37,642 bases of DNA from JAFKKS01 sp039808325 (GTDB lineage Bacteria; Pseudomonadota; Alphaproteobacteria; Rhizobiales; Xanthobacteraceae). The position numbers and the translations under genes are program-made. The notes beneath the pieces are model-generated. The model did no database searches, was not told where the DNA came from, and saw only the letters and a program-made list of their open reading frames with translations. Shown here piece by piece: positions 16,744-24,261 of this stretch (position 1 is the first letter of the stretch; each line of letters starts with the position of its first letter). The stretch covers positions 1 through 37,642 of the forward strand of contig JBDHSU010000023.1 of the NCBI GenBank assembly GCA_039808325.1, written 5' to 3'.

Positions 16744-17985
16744 TCAGATTTGCGGGTCCTTGACGATCACCTTGTCGTCGTAGAGCGCGCGGATGTCTTC
16801 GCCGTTGAGCGACAATAAAGTCTGCAAGATCTCGTCGTTGTGCTCGCCCAGGCGGTCGGCGGCCAATTCCGTCGATGGAGCCCACCCGGAGAACTTCGCC
16901 GCAAGGCCGGGAATATCGAATTCGCCGATATCGCGGTCCACCACGCGGCGCACGGTTCCGCGCGCGCGCAGATGCGGATGCGTCATGGCCTCCTGCAAGG
17001 AGAGCACCGGCGCGCAGGGAACACGCTCCGCTTCCAGCGCCTCGATCGCCGCATCCCGGCTCGCGAAATCGCCAAGCCAGGTCTCGATGATGTCGCGCAG
17101 CGCCTCGTTGTTGTCGCGACGCGCCCGCGGATCGCGAAACCGCGGGTCGTCCGCTAGCTCCGGCCGGCCCATGGCCTTGACCATTTGCGGCCACTGATGC
17201 GGCATGACCATGATGGCGACGAAGGCGTCCCCTCCGCATCGAAAGACCCCCGTCGGCCCGCCATCGGGATGCAGCGAGCCGCTGCGCGGCGGCGCGAATT
17301 GCGCGCCGCGCAGCGAAGTCTTCGGGATATTCACTTCGTGCATGTTGAAGTAGGTGTCGACGAGCGAGCACTCGATATATTGCCCCTCGCCGGTACGCTC
17401 CCGGTGCAACAGCGCGGCATTGATCGCCATCGCCGCCGTCACCCCCGTCGCGTTGTCACCGATGGCGATCGGCAACTGCGCCGGCCCACGATCGCGCTCT
17501 CCGACCGCCGCCGTTATCCCCGCGAAGGCGGCGCCCATGTAGTCGAAGCCCGGCTTGTGGCTGAGCGGCCCGTCCTGCCCCGCGAGGGAGATGGAACACA
17601 TGATTAGCCTCGGATTGATCTTGCGAAAATCATCGTAGCCAAGCCCCGCCCGCGCCATGACCCCCGGCGCGAAGTTCTCGACCACGACATCGACATGCGC
17701 GATGAGCGCGCGCACGATTTCACGCCCGCGCGCATGCTTGATGTCCACGGCAAGGCTTTTTTTCGAATGGTTATGCTGAAAGAAATACGTACTCTGCGAC
17801 TTCGCGCGCGACGGGTCGCGGGCCTTGTCGCCTGACATGCGTCCACGATCGCCGAAGGGCGCGAGTTCCACCTTGATCACCTCCGCCCCAAGCTCGGCAA
17901 GAATGCGCGTGCATGTCGGTCCCGCGACGAACTGCGTGATATCGAGCACGCGATATCCCGTGAGCATGGGTCGGCCGGAATGCAT
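16744..17985 (-). CDS. CaiB/BaiF family (family III) CoA-transferase, copy 1
   Basis: The 413-residue product moves CoA between carboxylic acids through an enzyme-bound anhydride. The N-terminal block GYRVLDITQFVAGPTCTRILAELGAEVIKVE is diagnostic, followed by VDIKHARGREI, the VVENFAPGVMARAGLGYDD segment, and the catalytic Asp in GFDYMGAAFAGI. The start at 17985 has GGAGGG about 6 nt upstream; an internal ATG at 17967 lacks one. It lies 35 nt after the isomerase-like gene and in the same operon as a second, clearly different family member. Pairs like this usually activate one acid using the CoA ester of another; the substrate is not evident. Confidence 0.9.
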   Translation of the reverse strand: MHSGRPMLTGYRVLDITQFVAGPTCTRILAELGAEVIKVELAPFGDRGRMSGDKARDPSRAKSQSTYFFQHNHSKKSLAVDIKHARGREIVRALIAHVDVVVENFAPGVMARAGLGYDDFRKINPRLIMCSISLAGQDGPLSHKPGFDYMGAAFAGITAAVGERDRGPAQLPIAIGDNATGVTAAMAINAALLHRERTGEGQYIECSLVDTYFNMHEVNIPKTSLRGAQFAPPRSGSLHPDGGPTGVFRCGGDAFVAIMVMPHQWPQMVKAMGRPELADDPRFRDPRARRDNNEALRDIIETWLGDFASRDAAIEALEAERVPCAPVLSLQEAMTHPHLRARGTVRRVVDRDIGEFDIPGLAAKFSGWAPSTELAADRLGEHNDEILQTLLSLNGEDIRALYDDKVIVKDPQI

Positions 17986-18020
17986 ATCGTCCCTCCGCTA
18001 TCGATCGTTGAGGATCGCGC

Positions 18021-18650
18021 TCATGACGCCGCACGTACTGGTGCGTTCTCTCGCTTGAGGCCCGCCTCGGCCAGCCGCGCCTCCAGCAAAGGCATCCGGT
18101 CGTACCCCCAGAATGGCTCGCCGCGGAAATAGAACATCGGAACGCCGAAGACCTGGTCGGTCACCGCTTCCTCCTGCACGCGCTCGTAATCCGCCAGGCC
18201 CTCGCCGGCCAGGTAGTCTCGATAGGCCTGCTCAGTCAGCCCGATGTGCGGCATCAAAAGCGCGATCGCGTCGGCTTCGTCCGCAGCCAGCTCGCGCTTG
18301 AAGAACAGGTCGAATACGCGGTTGCCGTATTCGCGGATCCTTCCGTGCTTCTCGGCAAGCAGGCCGCCGATCAAGGCCGGCGTCGTGTCGAAGATTTTCA
18401 GCGGTCCGCGGATCATCAGGCCGCCGCGCATGTTGGCCCAGCGCCGGGCGTCCATGTACGAGTACTTGACCTTGTATTCGGAATACTGGCTGCGCTGCCC
18501 TTTGCCCTTGAGGCGAAGCTGAAACGGCTTCCATTTCAGGCGAATATTGTACTTCTCCTCCAACGCGAAAGCAGGATCGAAAGCGAGAAACGCGTAAGGG
18601 CTCTTGAAGTCCGAGTACATCTTCACTTCGGCGCGGTCTTCATTCTGCAT
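18021..18650 (-). CDS. DsbA-fold protein, 2-hydroxychromene-2-carboxylate isomerase-like
   Basis: The 209-residue product has a thioredoxin-like fold of the kappa-GST/HCCA-isomerase group. The N-terminal VKMYSDFKSPYAFLAFDPAF has the Ser of the DFxSPYAYLA motif at the position that replaces the DsbA CxxC. The C-terminal EAVTDQVFGVPMFYFRGEPFWGYDRMPLLEARL contains the conserved cis-Pro segment GVP and the GxDR end. Members isomerise 2-hydroxychromene-2-carboxylate in naphthalene degradation with glutathione, but most homologues are uncharacterised. The ATG at 18650 has a strong GGAGGAG 7 nt upstream; a TTG at 18656 is unlikely. It lies between two CoA-transferase genes, so a role in isomerising a CoA-activated or aromatic acid is possible. 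Confidence 0.85.
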   Translation of the reverse strand: MQNEDRAEVKMYSDFKSPYAFLAFDPAFALEEKYNIRLKWKPFQLRLKGKGQRSQYSEYKVKYSYMDARRWANMRGGLMIRGPLKIFDTTPALIGGLLAEKHGRIREYGNRVFDLFFKRELAADEADAIALLMPHIGLTEQAYRDYLAGEGLADYERVQEEAVTDQVFGVPMFYFRGEPFWGYDRMPLLEARLAEAGLKRENAPVRAAS

Positions 18651-18718
18651 CGCCAACTCCTCCGCTCGTTGTCACCACTCATTGTCTCGTTCGCGCCGAC
18701 GCCGCGCGCCGACGCGCA

Positions 18719-19969
18719 TCAGATCACGCCTTTCGCGGCGAGGTCAGCGATCTCGGCGTCGGATAGGCCGAGCATCGCGCCATAGACCTCGCTGTTATGC
18801 GCGCGCGGGACCGGCGCCGGCGTTTCGTAATGCGTGCGGGCGTCGCTGAATTTCAACGGAAACGCGGCCGCGACCGGCCCCTTCAAATCGGGAAAGGCCG
18901 GATGCTGCAGCCGCAGCAACATTTCACGCGCCTGCATATGCGGCCACGCAAGAATGTCGTGGATGTCGCGGATGGGGCTGCAGGGAACACTTCGTGCATT
19001 CAGCCGATCGATAATCTCCTGCGTCGTCAATCCCTTGGTCCAGCTCCGAACGACCTCATCGACCTTCGCATTGTTGCCGATCCGCCAGCTCGTATCCATA
19101 AAGTCTTCGGACTCGAGCAGGTCCGACCGTCCCATTTCCTCGAGCAATTGCACGAGATCCGGCCGCAGCCCGATGCCGATGGCAACGACCCCGTCCTTCG
19201 CCGGGTAGGTGTTGAACGGCGAAACCCGCGTCATCCGGTTGCCTTGACGATATGGCAATCCGAGGCCTTCGAAACAGTCGAGCGGCTCGTCGAGAATGAG
19301 CGCGAGCAGGCAATCCGCCATGGACACGTCGATCCATTGTCCGCGCCCCGTCCGCTCCCGCTGAAACAGCGCGCCCAGAACGCCCGACATCGCGAATGTG
19401 CCCGCGACGCTGTCGGATATCGGCGAACCGGCCTTGCTCGCGGCCCCTTGCGGCTCGCCCGTGATGCTCATCAGCCCGGTCGCCGCCTGCACCATCAGGT
19501 CGAAAGCCTTCAGGCTGCGGTCCGGCCCGGTGCTGCCGTATCCGGTGATCGAACAGTAGATAAGCCGCGGGTTGATCCGGCACAGGCTTGGATAGTCGAT
19601 GCCGAGCCGCTCGGTGACGCCGACGCGGAAGTTCTCAACGACGACATCCGCCGTCTTTACCAGTTCGAAGAACAGCTCCTTGCCGCGCTCCGCCTTCAGG
19701 TTGAGCGTGATCGCCTTCTTGCCGCGCGAACGCTTCAGGTAGGCGATCCCGAGGTCGTCCTGCGTCCGCCGGCCGAGCGAAACACCGTCAGGGCCGAAGA
19801 AGGGCGGCGCATCCGCCGTAGGGTCGCCCGCGACCGGATCGTCGATGCGGATGACTTCGGCCCCGAGCGCCGCCAGGAACAGGGTCGCCGTAGGGCCGGA
19901 AAGAAACCGCGTCAGGTCGAGAACCCTGACGCCCGCGAGAACCTTCTCGCCATGCGATACATCGTCCAT
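18719..19969 (-). CDS. CaiB/BaiF family (family III) CoA-transferase, copy 2
   Basis: The 416-residue product is a second family III CoA-transferase. Characteristic blocks are GVRVLDLTRFLSGPTATLFLAALGAEVIRID, ITLNLKAERGKEL, VVVENFRVGVTERLGIDY, the catalytic Asp in AFDLMVQAATGLMS, and GRGQWIDVSMADCLLAL. It shares only the family framework with the 16744-17985 gene, so they are not a recent duplication. It is the first gene of a three-gene operon (19969 to 16744) and faces away from a LysR regulator gene. A promoter and an operator-like palindrome lie upstream. The operon probably activates or recycles an acid as its CoA ester. Confidence 0.9.
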   Translation of the reverse strand: MDDVSHGEKVLAGVRVLDLTRFLSGPTATLFLAALGAEVIRIDDPVAGDPTADAPPFFGPDGVSLGRRTQDDLGIAYLKRSRGKKAITLNLKAERGKELFFELVKTADVVVENFRVGVTERLGIDYPSLCRINPRLIYCSITGYGSTGPDRSLKAFDLMVQAATGLMSITGEPQGAASKAGSPISDSVAGTFAMSGVLGALFQRERTGRGQWIDVSMADCLLALILDEPLDCFEGLGLPYRQGNRMTRVSPFNTYPAKDGVVAIGIGLRPDLVQLLEEMGRSDLLESEDFMDTSWRIGNNAKVDEVVRSWTKGLTTQEIIDRLNARSVPCSPIRDIHDILAWPHMQAREMLLRLQHPAFPDLKGPVAAAFPLKFSDARTHYETPAPVPRAHNSEVYGAMLGLSDAEIADLAAKGVI

Positions 19970-19984
19970 TCCCTTGCCACCTCA

Positions 19985-19998
19985 CATCGAATTCGATG
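19985..19998. promoter_or_regulatory. Perfect 14-bp palindrome, candidate operator
   Basis: CATCGAATTCGATG reads the same on both strands and lies 15 nt upstream of the CoA-transferase ATG, downstream of its predicted transcription start. The core TCGAATTC recurs at 20047-20054, just next to the predicted -10 box. Two copies of an 8-bp palindrome about 60 bp apart in one promoter could be a regulator-binding pair; chance is possible. Confidence 0.35.
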
Positions 19999-20050
19999 CC
20001 GAAACGCTGCGTGAGGACGCAAGCATTTGCAAGTCGCTTCCCCTGTTCGA

Positions 20051-20078
20051 ATTCTTGGCGTCGGAGGCGCAATGTCAA
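20051..20078 (-). promoter_or_regulatory. Putative promoter of the CoA-transferase operon
   Basis: On the minus strand a perfect -35 TTGACA (20078-20073) is followed after 16 nt by AAGAAT (20056-20051), 4 of 6 to the -10 consensus. Transcription would begin near 20044, leaving a leader of about 75 nt. The LysR-type dyad at 20102-20116 is centred about 65 nt upstream of this point, exactly where LysR activators usually bind. Confidence 0.5.
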
Positions 20079-20101
20079 TATGATATGGATTACGAAACAT
20101 G

Positions 20102-20116
20102 ATGCGATTTCCGCAT
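20102..20116. promoter_or_regulatory. LysR-type T-N11-A binding site
   Basis: ATGCGATTTCCGCAT is a perfect 5-bp dyad (ATGCG / CGCAT) around a 5-nt centre and matches the T-N11-A rule of LysR regulator sites. It lies 15 nt upstream of the LysR start codon and between the two divergent genes, so it could serve both autoregulation and control of the CoA-transferase operon. Confidence 0.6.
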
Positions 20117-20131
20117 AGCGACAGGTGAGCG

Positions 20132-21064
20132 GTGGCCAGCCTTCCGGACGTTCCCAACCTTTCCGCCAAGCATTTGCGTGCCATGGCGGTTCTTGCGCGG
20201 TTTGGCAGCTTTATCGCGGCCGCGTCTTATCTGCGGATATCGCAACCGGGCCTGAGCCGCATCATTCAACAGGCCGAGGCCTTGCTCGGATTGAGGCTGT
20301 TCGAACGCGGCACGCGCGGTGTTTCCCTCACCGAGGCAGGGCGCGAGTTCATTCCGGCGGCCGAGCGCCTGCTGGAGGAGCTTTCGCAACAGTCCCGGCG
20401 GGCGCGAACTCTCGACGGCGAGATGCGCGGGCAACTCATCATCTCCTGCCTGATGTCGGTCTCCCACCGCCTGTTGCCGGAAGCCCTTGTCGCGTTTCGC
20501 AAGCAGCATCCGAAAATGTACGTGCAGATCAAGGAAGGACTCGCGAGCGCCGTGCACGAGGATGTGCGCAGCGGAATCGCCGACTTCGGAATCGGCAGCG
20601 CCACGGGGCTCGGCGAGGGGATCGTGGCCGATTCGATCATGCAGGAGCCTTGCTACGTCGTCCTGCCGCGCCGGCATCGGCTTTACCGCACCGCTTTCGT
20701 CAGCCTGAGCGACATTTCCGACGAGCCGATGATCTCCATGCCTCCGGATTCCGGGCTTCGGCGAACCATCGACGTCTACGCCAACGAGCGCGACGTGGTG
20801 CTCAATCACAGCATCATCATCAATCAGTTCGGTTCCCTGTTCGACTTTGTAGCGCGCGGGCTCGGGATATCGATCGTCCCGGTAGCGGCCTTGCCGCCAT
20901 CGGGGGAGTATCCGATCGTGGCGCGGCCCCTTCGCCCCGGCATCAAGCGCCGGACCGGTATCCTTCGCTTGGCCGAGCGGCCTCTGACGCGCGCTTCCGA
21001 AGCCTTCCTCGATATCTTCCGTCCGAAATTCCTCGCGGCGATGCATTATCGCGCGCGAGGATGA
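20132..21064 (+). CDS. LysR-family transcriptional regulator
   Basis: The 310-residue product has the LysR arrangement: a winged helix-turn-helix at about 12-70 (AMAVLARFGSFIAAASYLRISQPGLSRIIQQAE, then LFERGTRGVSLTEAG) and a periplasmic-binding-like effector domain at about 95-300. It starts with GTG at 20132, preceded by AGGTGA. It is divergent from the operon 19969-16744 and the T-N11-A dyad lies between them, so control of that operon with an acid or CoA-ester-related effector is the simplest model. The stop is followed by a dispersed repeat before the next gene. Confidence 0.92.
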   Translation: MASLPDVPNLSAKHLRAMAVLARFGSFIAAASYLRISQPGLSRIIQQAEALLGLRLFERGTRGVSLTEAGREFIPAAERLLEELSQQSRRARTLDGEMRGQLIISCLMSVSHRLLPEALVAFRKQHPKMYVQIKEGLASAVHEDVRSGIADFGIGSATGLGEGIVADSIMQEPCYVVLPRRHRLYRTAFVSLSDISDEPMISMPPDSGLRRTIDVYANERDVVLNHSIIINQFGSLFDFVARGLGISIVPVAALPPSGEYPIVARPLRPGIKRRTGILRLAERPLTRASEAFLDIFRPKFLAAMHYRARG

Positions 21065-21100
21065 CGGCGGTCCCGGCTCGCGCCACGGATACATCTCTGG

Positions 21101-21177
21101 AGCATGATCCCGAACCGCGGAAACCGGCTTTCGGAAAAGCGTGCCCTCGGGCTCAACCCGGGGAATCGGGCTCAAAC
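21101..21177 (+). repeat. 77-bp dispersed intergenic repeat, copy A
   Basis: The segment begins AGCATGATCCCGAA and ends GGGCTCAAAC. By hand alignment it matches the reverse complement of 24185-24261 at 65 of 77 positions with no gaps. The first half holds GAACCGCGGAAACCGGCTTTCGG-like short dyads. It lies between the LysR gene and the MFS gene. The rest of this 272-nt gap shows nothing else I can name. From memory, similar elements occur in large numbers in Bradyrhizobium-like genomes. Confidence 0.8.
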
Positions 21178-21336
21178 GGGCGGGCCTTGTTCAACGCAGT
21201 TGTCCGAGATCCTAGGCCGCCGGCCACGGAAAGCGCGTGAGCTGCCCGGTGCCCCAAGTCAAGCGCGCGGGCGCGTGGCCGGCATGCTCTTGCAAGATGT
21301 ACTGCAACCGAACGAGATCGTTCAGTATCTCGACGA

Positions 21337-22617
21337 TTGCCCCCCTCTTTCTTGGAAACATCCTTGAAGCGCTCCCTGCCGAGGCCACCGCTTTGGGTTG
21401 TCGCATTGGCGACCACCCTCGGCATGCAGATCAACGCATCGATGCTGGACCAAACCCTCGCGATTGTCGCGCCGCTGCTGACGCGAGGGCTCGGAATCGC
21501 GCCGGAACGGATCGGAAATCTTTCGTCGTTGAGTTCGCTTGGGACGGTGCTGTTCCTGCTGTTCGGCGGCCCCATTCTGGCGCGGCTCGGCCCCGTTCGC
21601 ATGTTGCAACTCGGCGCGCTCATCGCCGTTTCGGGGCTGCTGCTGGCGGCATCGGGCATATGGCCTTTGATTCTCTGCGCCGCCGTGATGATGGGAATCG
21701 GCTACGGTCCCTCCCCTCCGGCGGGCAGCCGCATCCTGGCGGCTACGGCGCCACCGCGACATCGCACGCTGATCTTCTCGGTGAAACAGGCCGGCGCGCC
21801 GGTCGGCGGCGCCTTGGCGGGCCTGATCCTCGCGCCGATCGCCGCGGCCTGGGGCTGGCGGGTCGCGGTTTGCGTCGCCGCGATCGTCGGCATCGCGGCG
21901 GCCCTGATTATCAATCCGGTTCGCCGGCAACTCGACGAGGAAAAACGCAGCGAACAGTCGATCGGCCTCACAACGCTTTTCTCGTTGCAAGCCGTCATCG
22001 AGCCGTTCGCGGCGCTCGGCGCCAACCGCGCGCTGCTCGCCGTCTCGTTCCTCGCGTTCTCGTTCGCCATTGTGCAAGGGTCGTTGTTTTCGTTCTCGGT
22101 GACGTATCTGGTCACCGATCGTGGGCTAACTCTCGGCAACGCGGCCTTCGCCTACGCATGCCTGCAAGGCTCAGGCGCCATCGCACGTATCTTTCTCGGC
22201 TGGCTCGCCGACCGCACCGGCCGCCCCGCGCGCAACCTCGCCATCCAGGCGATGGCCGCGGCGGCGCTCGTCGTCGCTTACGGCTCCTTGCCGGCACATC
22301 CGCCGCTATGGCTCGCGGCCTTGATCGCGGGCGCCGCCGGGTTCTCCGCGGCCAGTTGGAACGGAATCTTCATGGCCGAGATCGCCCGCCTCTCTCCGGC
22401 GGACCGGGTGGCGGAGGCAACCGCCAGCAGCACGCTCTGCGCGTTTCTCGGCTATGTCACGGGGCCATCGCTCTTCTCGCTCCTGGTCAGCCTGAGCGGC
22501 CGATACCAGTTGGCGTTCGGTGTCGTGGCCGCGCAACTTTTCTGCATGGCGCTACTGCAATTCACACCGATCGCGCGCGCTCCTGCGCCGCGTGCGCAGG
22601 AGCCTTCCCCAGGCTGA
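21337..22617 (+). CDS. Major facilitator superfamily transporter
   Basis: The 426-residue product has about 12 hydrophobic helices, from residue 18 to about 410. The MFS motif-A-like loop between helices 2 and 3 is LFGGPILARLGPVRM, and the second-half counterpart is IFLGWLADRTGRPARN. GYGPSPPAGSRIL and SVKQAGAPVGGALAG resemble the helix 4-5 region of anion/sugar-acid-type MFS carriers such as CynX/NarK-like proteins. No ATG precedes helix 1: the start must be TTG at 21337, 21352 or 21364, and none has a strong ribosome site, so the N-terminus is uncertain by nine residues. It is probably an inner-membrane exporter or importer of a small organic acid linked to the following PLP enzyme. Confidence 0.85.
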   Translation: MPPSFLETSLKRSLPRPPLWVVALATTLGMQINASMLDQTLAIVAPLLTRGLGIAPERIGNLSSLSSLGTVLFLLFGGPILARLGPVRMLQLGALIAVSGLLLAASGIWPLILCAAVMMGIGYGPSPPAGSRILAATAPPRHRTLIFSVKQAGAPVGGALAGLILAPIAAAWGWRVAVCVAAIVGIAAALIINPVRRQLDEEKRSEQSIGLTTLFSLQAVIEPFAALGANRALLAVSFLAFSFAIVQGSLFSFSVTYLVTDRGLTLGNAAFAYACLQGSGAIARIFLGWLADRTGRPARNLAIQAMAAAALVVAYGSLPAHPPLWLAALIAGAAGFSAASWNGIFMAEIARLSPADRVAEATASSTLCAFLGYVTGPSLFSLLVSLSGRYQLAFGVVAAQLFCMALLQFTPIARAPAPRAQEPSPG

Positions 22618-22712
22618 AGAAATGTCCTCACCTTGCGGGGAATGGCGAGTCGCGTTCGGACGCCGTCATCCGCTATGTTCCACAGGCTCGACCGGCCGGA
22701 TAGGAAAACAAG

Positions 22713-23864
22713 ATGTTGGCATCACAGCGCGCGCTTTTCGATATTCCCCGAGACGTCTGTTATTTGAACGCGGCTTCGTGGAGTCCGCTGCCTCTTGCCG
22801 TGCAAGAAGCCGGACGCGCCGCAATCGGCCGCAAGGGGCAGCCGTGGAAATTGGCCGATGATCTCGCCACCACCCAGAACGAGCGCGCCCGCAAAGCCGC
22901 CGCAGCCTTGCTTGGCGCCGATTCTTCCGACGTCGCGCTGATCCCCTCGGTGGGCTACGGGGTCGCGACAGCCGCGAAGATTTTGCCCATCCCTCGCGGG
23001 AGCCGGGTCATCGTTCTGGAGAACGATCACACCTCCCCGGTGTTGGAGTGGATTGGGCGCGCGGACGAACACGGCTTTACTATCGATACGGTCCGGCGGC
23101 CGGCCGACGGCGACTGGACATCCGCCGTCATCGAAACGATCGAACACAAGAACGCGGCGCCGCTCGCGCTCGCTTCGATCTCGTCCGTGCACTGGTCCGA
23201 CGGCGGGGCACTCGATGTCTCGCGCATCGGCGCCGCGCTGAAGCGGCACGGCGCCGCCTTCCTGATCGACGCCACACATGACGCCGGCGTTCGTCACATC
23301 GACGTCGCGACGCTCGATCCCGATTTCCTGATCTTCCCGACCTATAAGTGGGTGCTTGGCCCCTACGGCCGCGCTTTCATTTACGTCGCGAAGCGCCGGC
23401 AAAACGGTGTTCCGCTCGAGCAGACGGGCGGCGGCCGCAAACATGTCGTCGCCGAGGATACGATCTACTTTCGTGACGTCGCCTATCGCGACGACGCAAG
23501 GCGTTACGACATGGGGGAACGCGACTACCTGATCTCCATGGAGATGGCGTCGATCGGCATGGAGATGATGGCGCGCTGGGGCAACGATGCGATCGTCGGC
23601 CGGCTGTCGATGCTTACGCAACGATTGGCGGATGGCCTTGCCGATCTCGGCGTAGCGCTGCCCGACCGGAAATTCCGCGCGCCTCACGTCTTGAGCATCG
23701 GTTTTCCGAACGGCATGCCGGACGGACTGCCGCAAAAGCTCGCCGCCCTGCACGTCTACGCGGCCCCGCGCCTCGGGCGGCTGCGCCTAAGCCCGCACGT
23801 CTATAATGACGAGGAGGATGTCGATCGTTTCGTCGAGGCGTTCCGCGGCGCGCTCAACGCTTGA
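22713..23864 (+). CDS. Class V PLP-dependent aminotransferase-fold enzyme
   Basis: The 383-residue product belongs to the class V group (cysteine desulfurase, kynureninase, isopenicillin-epimerase-like). The segment CYLNAASWSPLP near the N-terminus, LIPSVGYGVATAAK (phosphate-binding), the ASISSVHWSDGG and FLIDATHDAGVRH strands (Asp binds the pyridine nitrogen) and PTYKWVLGPYG with Lys212 as the Schiff-base lysine are all present. There is no active-site Cys loop of the NifS/SufS type, so a desulfurase role is unlikely. The ATG has AGGA 8 nt upstream. It follows the MFS gene by 95 nt in the same direction. The reaction cannot be deduced. Confidence 0.85.
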   Translation: MLASQRALFDIPRDVCYLNAASWSPLPLAVQEAGRAAIGRKGQPWKLADDLATTQNERARKAAAALLGADSSDVALIPSVGYGVATAAKILPIPRGSRVIVLENDHTSPVLEWIGRADEHGFTIDTVRRPADGDWTSAVIETIEHKNAAPLALASISSVHWSDGGALDVSRIGAALKRHGAAFLIDATHDAGVRHIDVATLDPDFLIFPTYKWVLGPYGRAFIYVAKRRQNGVPLEQTGGGRKHVVAEDTIYFRDVAYRDDARRYDMGERDYLISMEMASIGMEMMARWGNDAIVGRLSMLTQRLADGLADLGVALPDRKFRAPHVLSIGFPNGMPDGLPQKLAALHVYAAPRLGRLRLSPHVYNDEEDVDRFVEAFRGALNA

Positions 23865-23924
23865 TTCCGTCCATCGGCGAAGAGCGTCGCGAGACGCCGA
23901 TCCAACGCAGTCAAACAAAGCACA

Positions 23925-24261
23925 GGAGCATTTTCGAGCGAAGAGGATTCCGTTCGCATGAAGAAAGCGCGTCAAATCAAAGCCGCAAGTCTTTCATCGT
24001 TTCATGGAAGCGGTGAAAGACTTTAGATCACGATGATTTTGGATCGAATCGATCCAAAATCATGAACGTGATCGATTCTCATAACTTAGAGCGGAATGCG
24101 GGCGGAAAACCGCTCCACACTTTTCCTCATCCCGCTCTAGAGTCTGATCCAATCGCATTGAATCAGACCCGTCGTTGTCGTTTTGTTTGAGCACGATCCC
24201 CCGGGTCGAGCCCGAGAGCATGTCTTTCCGAAAACCGGATTCCACCTTTCGGGATCATGCT
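23925..24261. repeat. Mosaic block of palindromic intergenic repeat units
   Basis: Between two convergent genes lie consecutive units. (a) 23925-23980, GGAGCATTTTCGAGCGAA...; (b) hairpin with stems 23988-23999 and 24011-24022 (one mismatch); (c) perfect 14-bp stem ATGATTTTGGATCG / CGATCCAAAATCAT at 24033-24046 and 24050-24063 with loop AAT, enclosed by GATCAC / GTGATC (24026-24031, 24068-24073); (d) element bounded by TAGAGCGG and CCGCTCTA at 24087-24139; (e) hairpin GTCTGATCCAAT-CGC-ATTGAATCAGAC at 24142-24168 (one mismatch); (f) the 77-bp repeat copy B, 24185-24261. No gene is visible in 23865-24259. The block may act as a two-way terminator. Confidence 0.8.
24185..24261 (-). repeat. 77-bp dispersed intergenic repeat, copy B
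   Basis: Read on the minus strand, this copy begins AGCATGATCCCGAA and ends CGTGCTCAAAC. It matches 21101-21177 at 65 of 77 positions without gaps. Its end overlaps the last two bases of the permease stop codon at 24260-24262. It forms the right edge of the palindromic mosaic. Confidence 0.8.
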
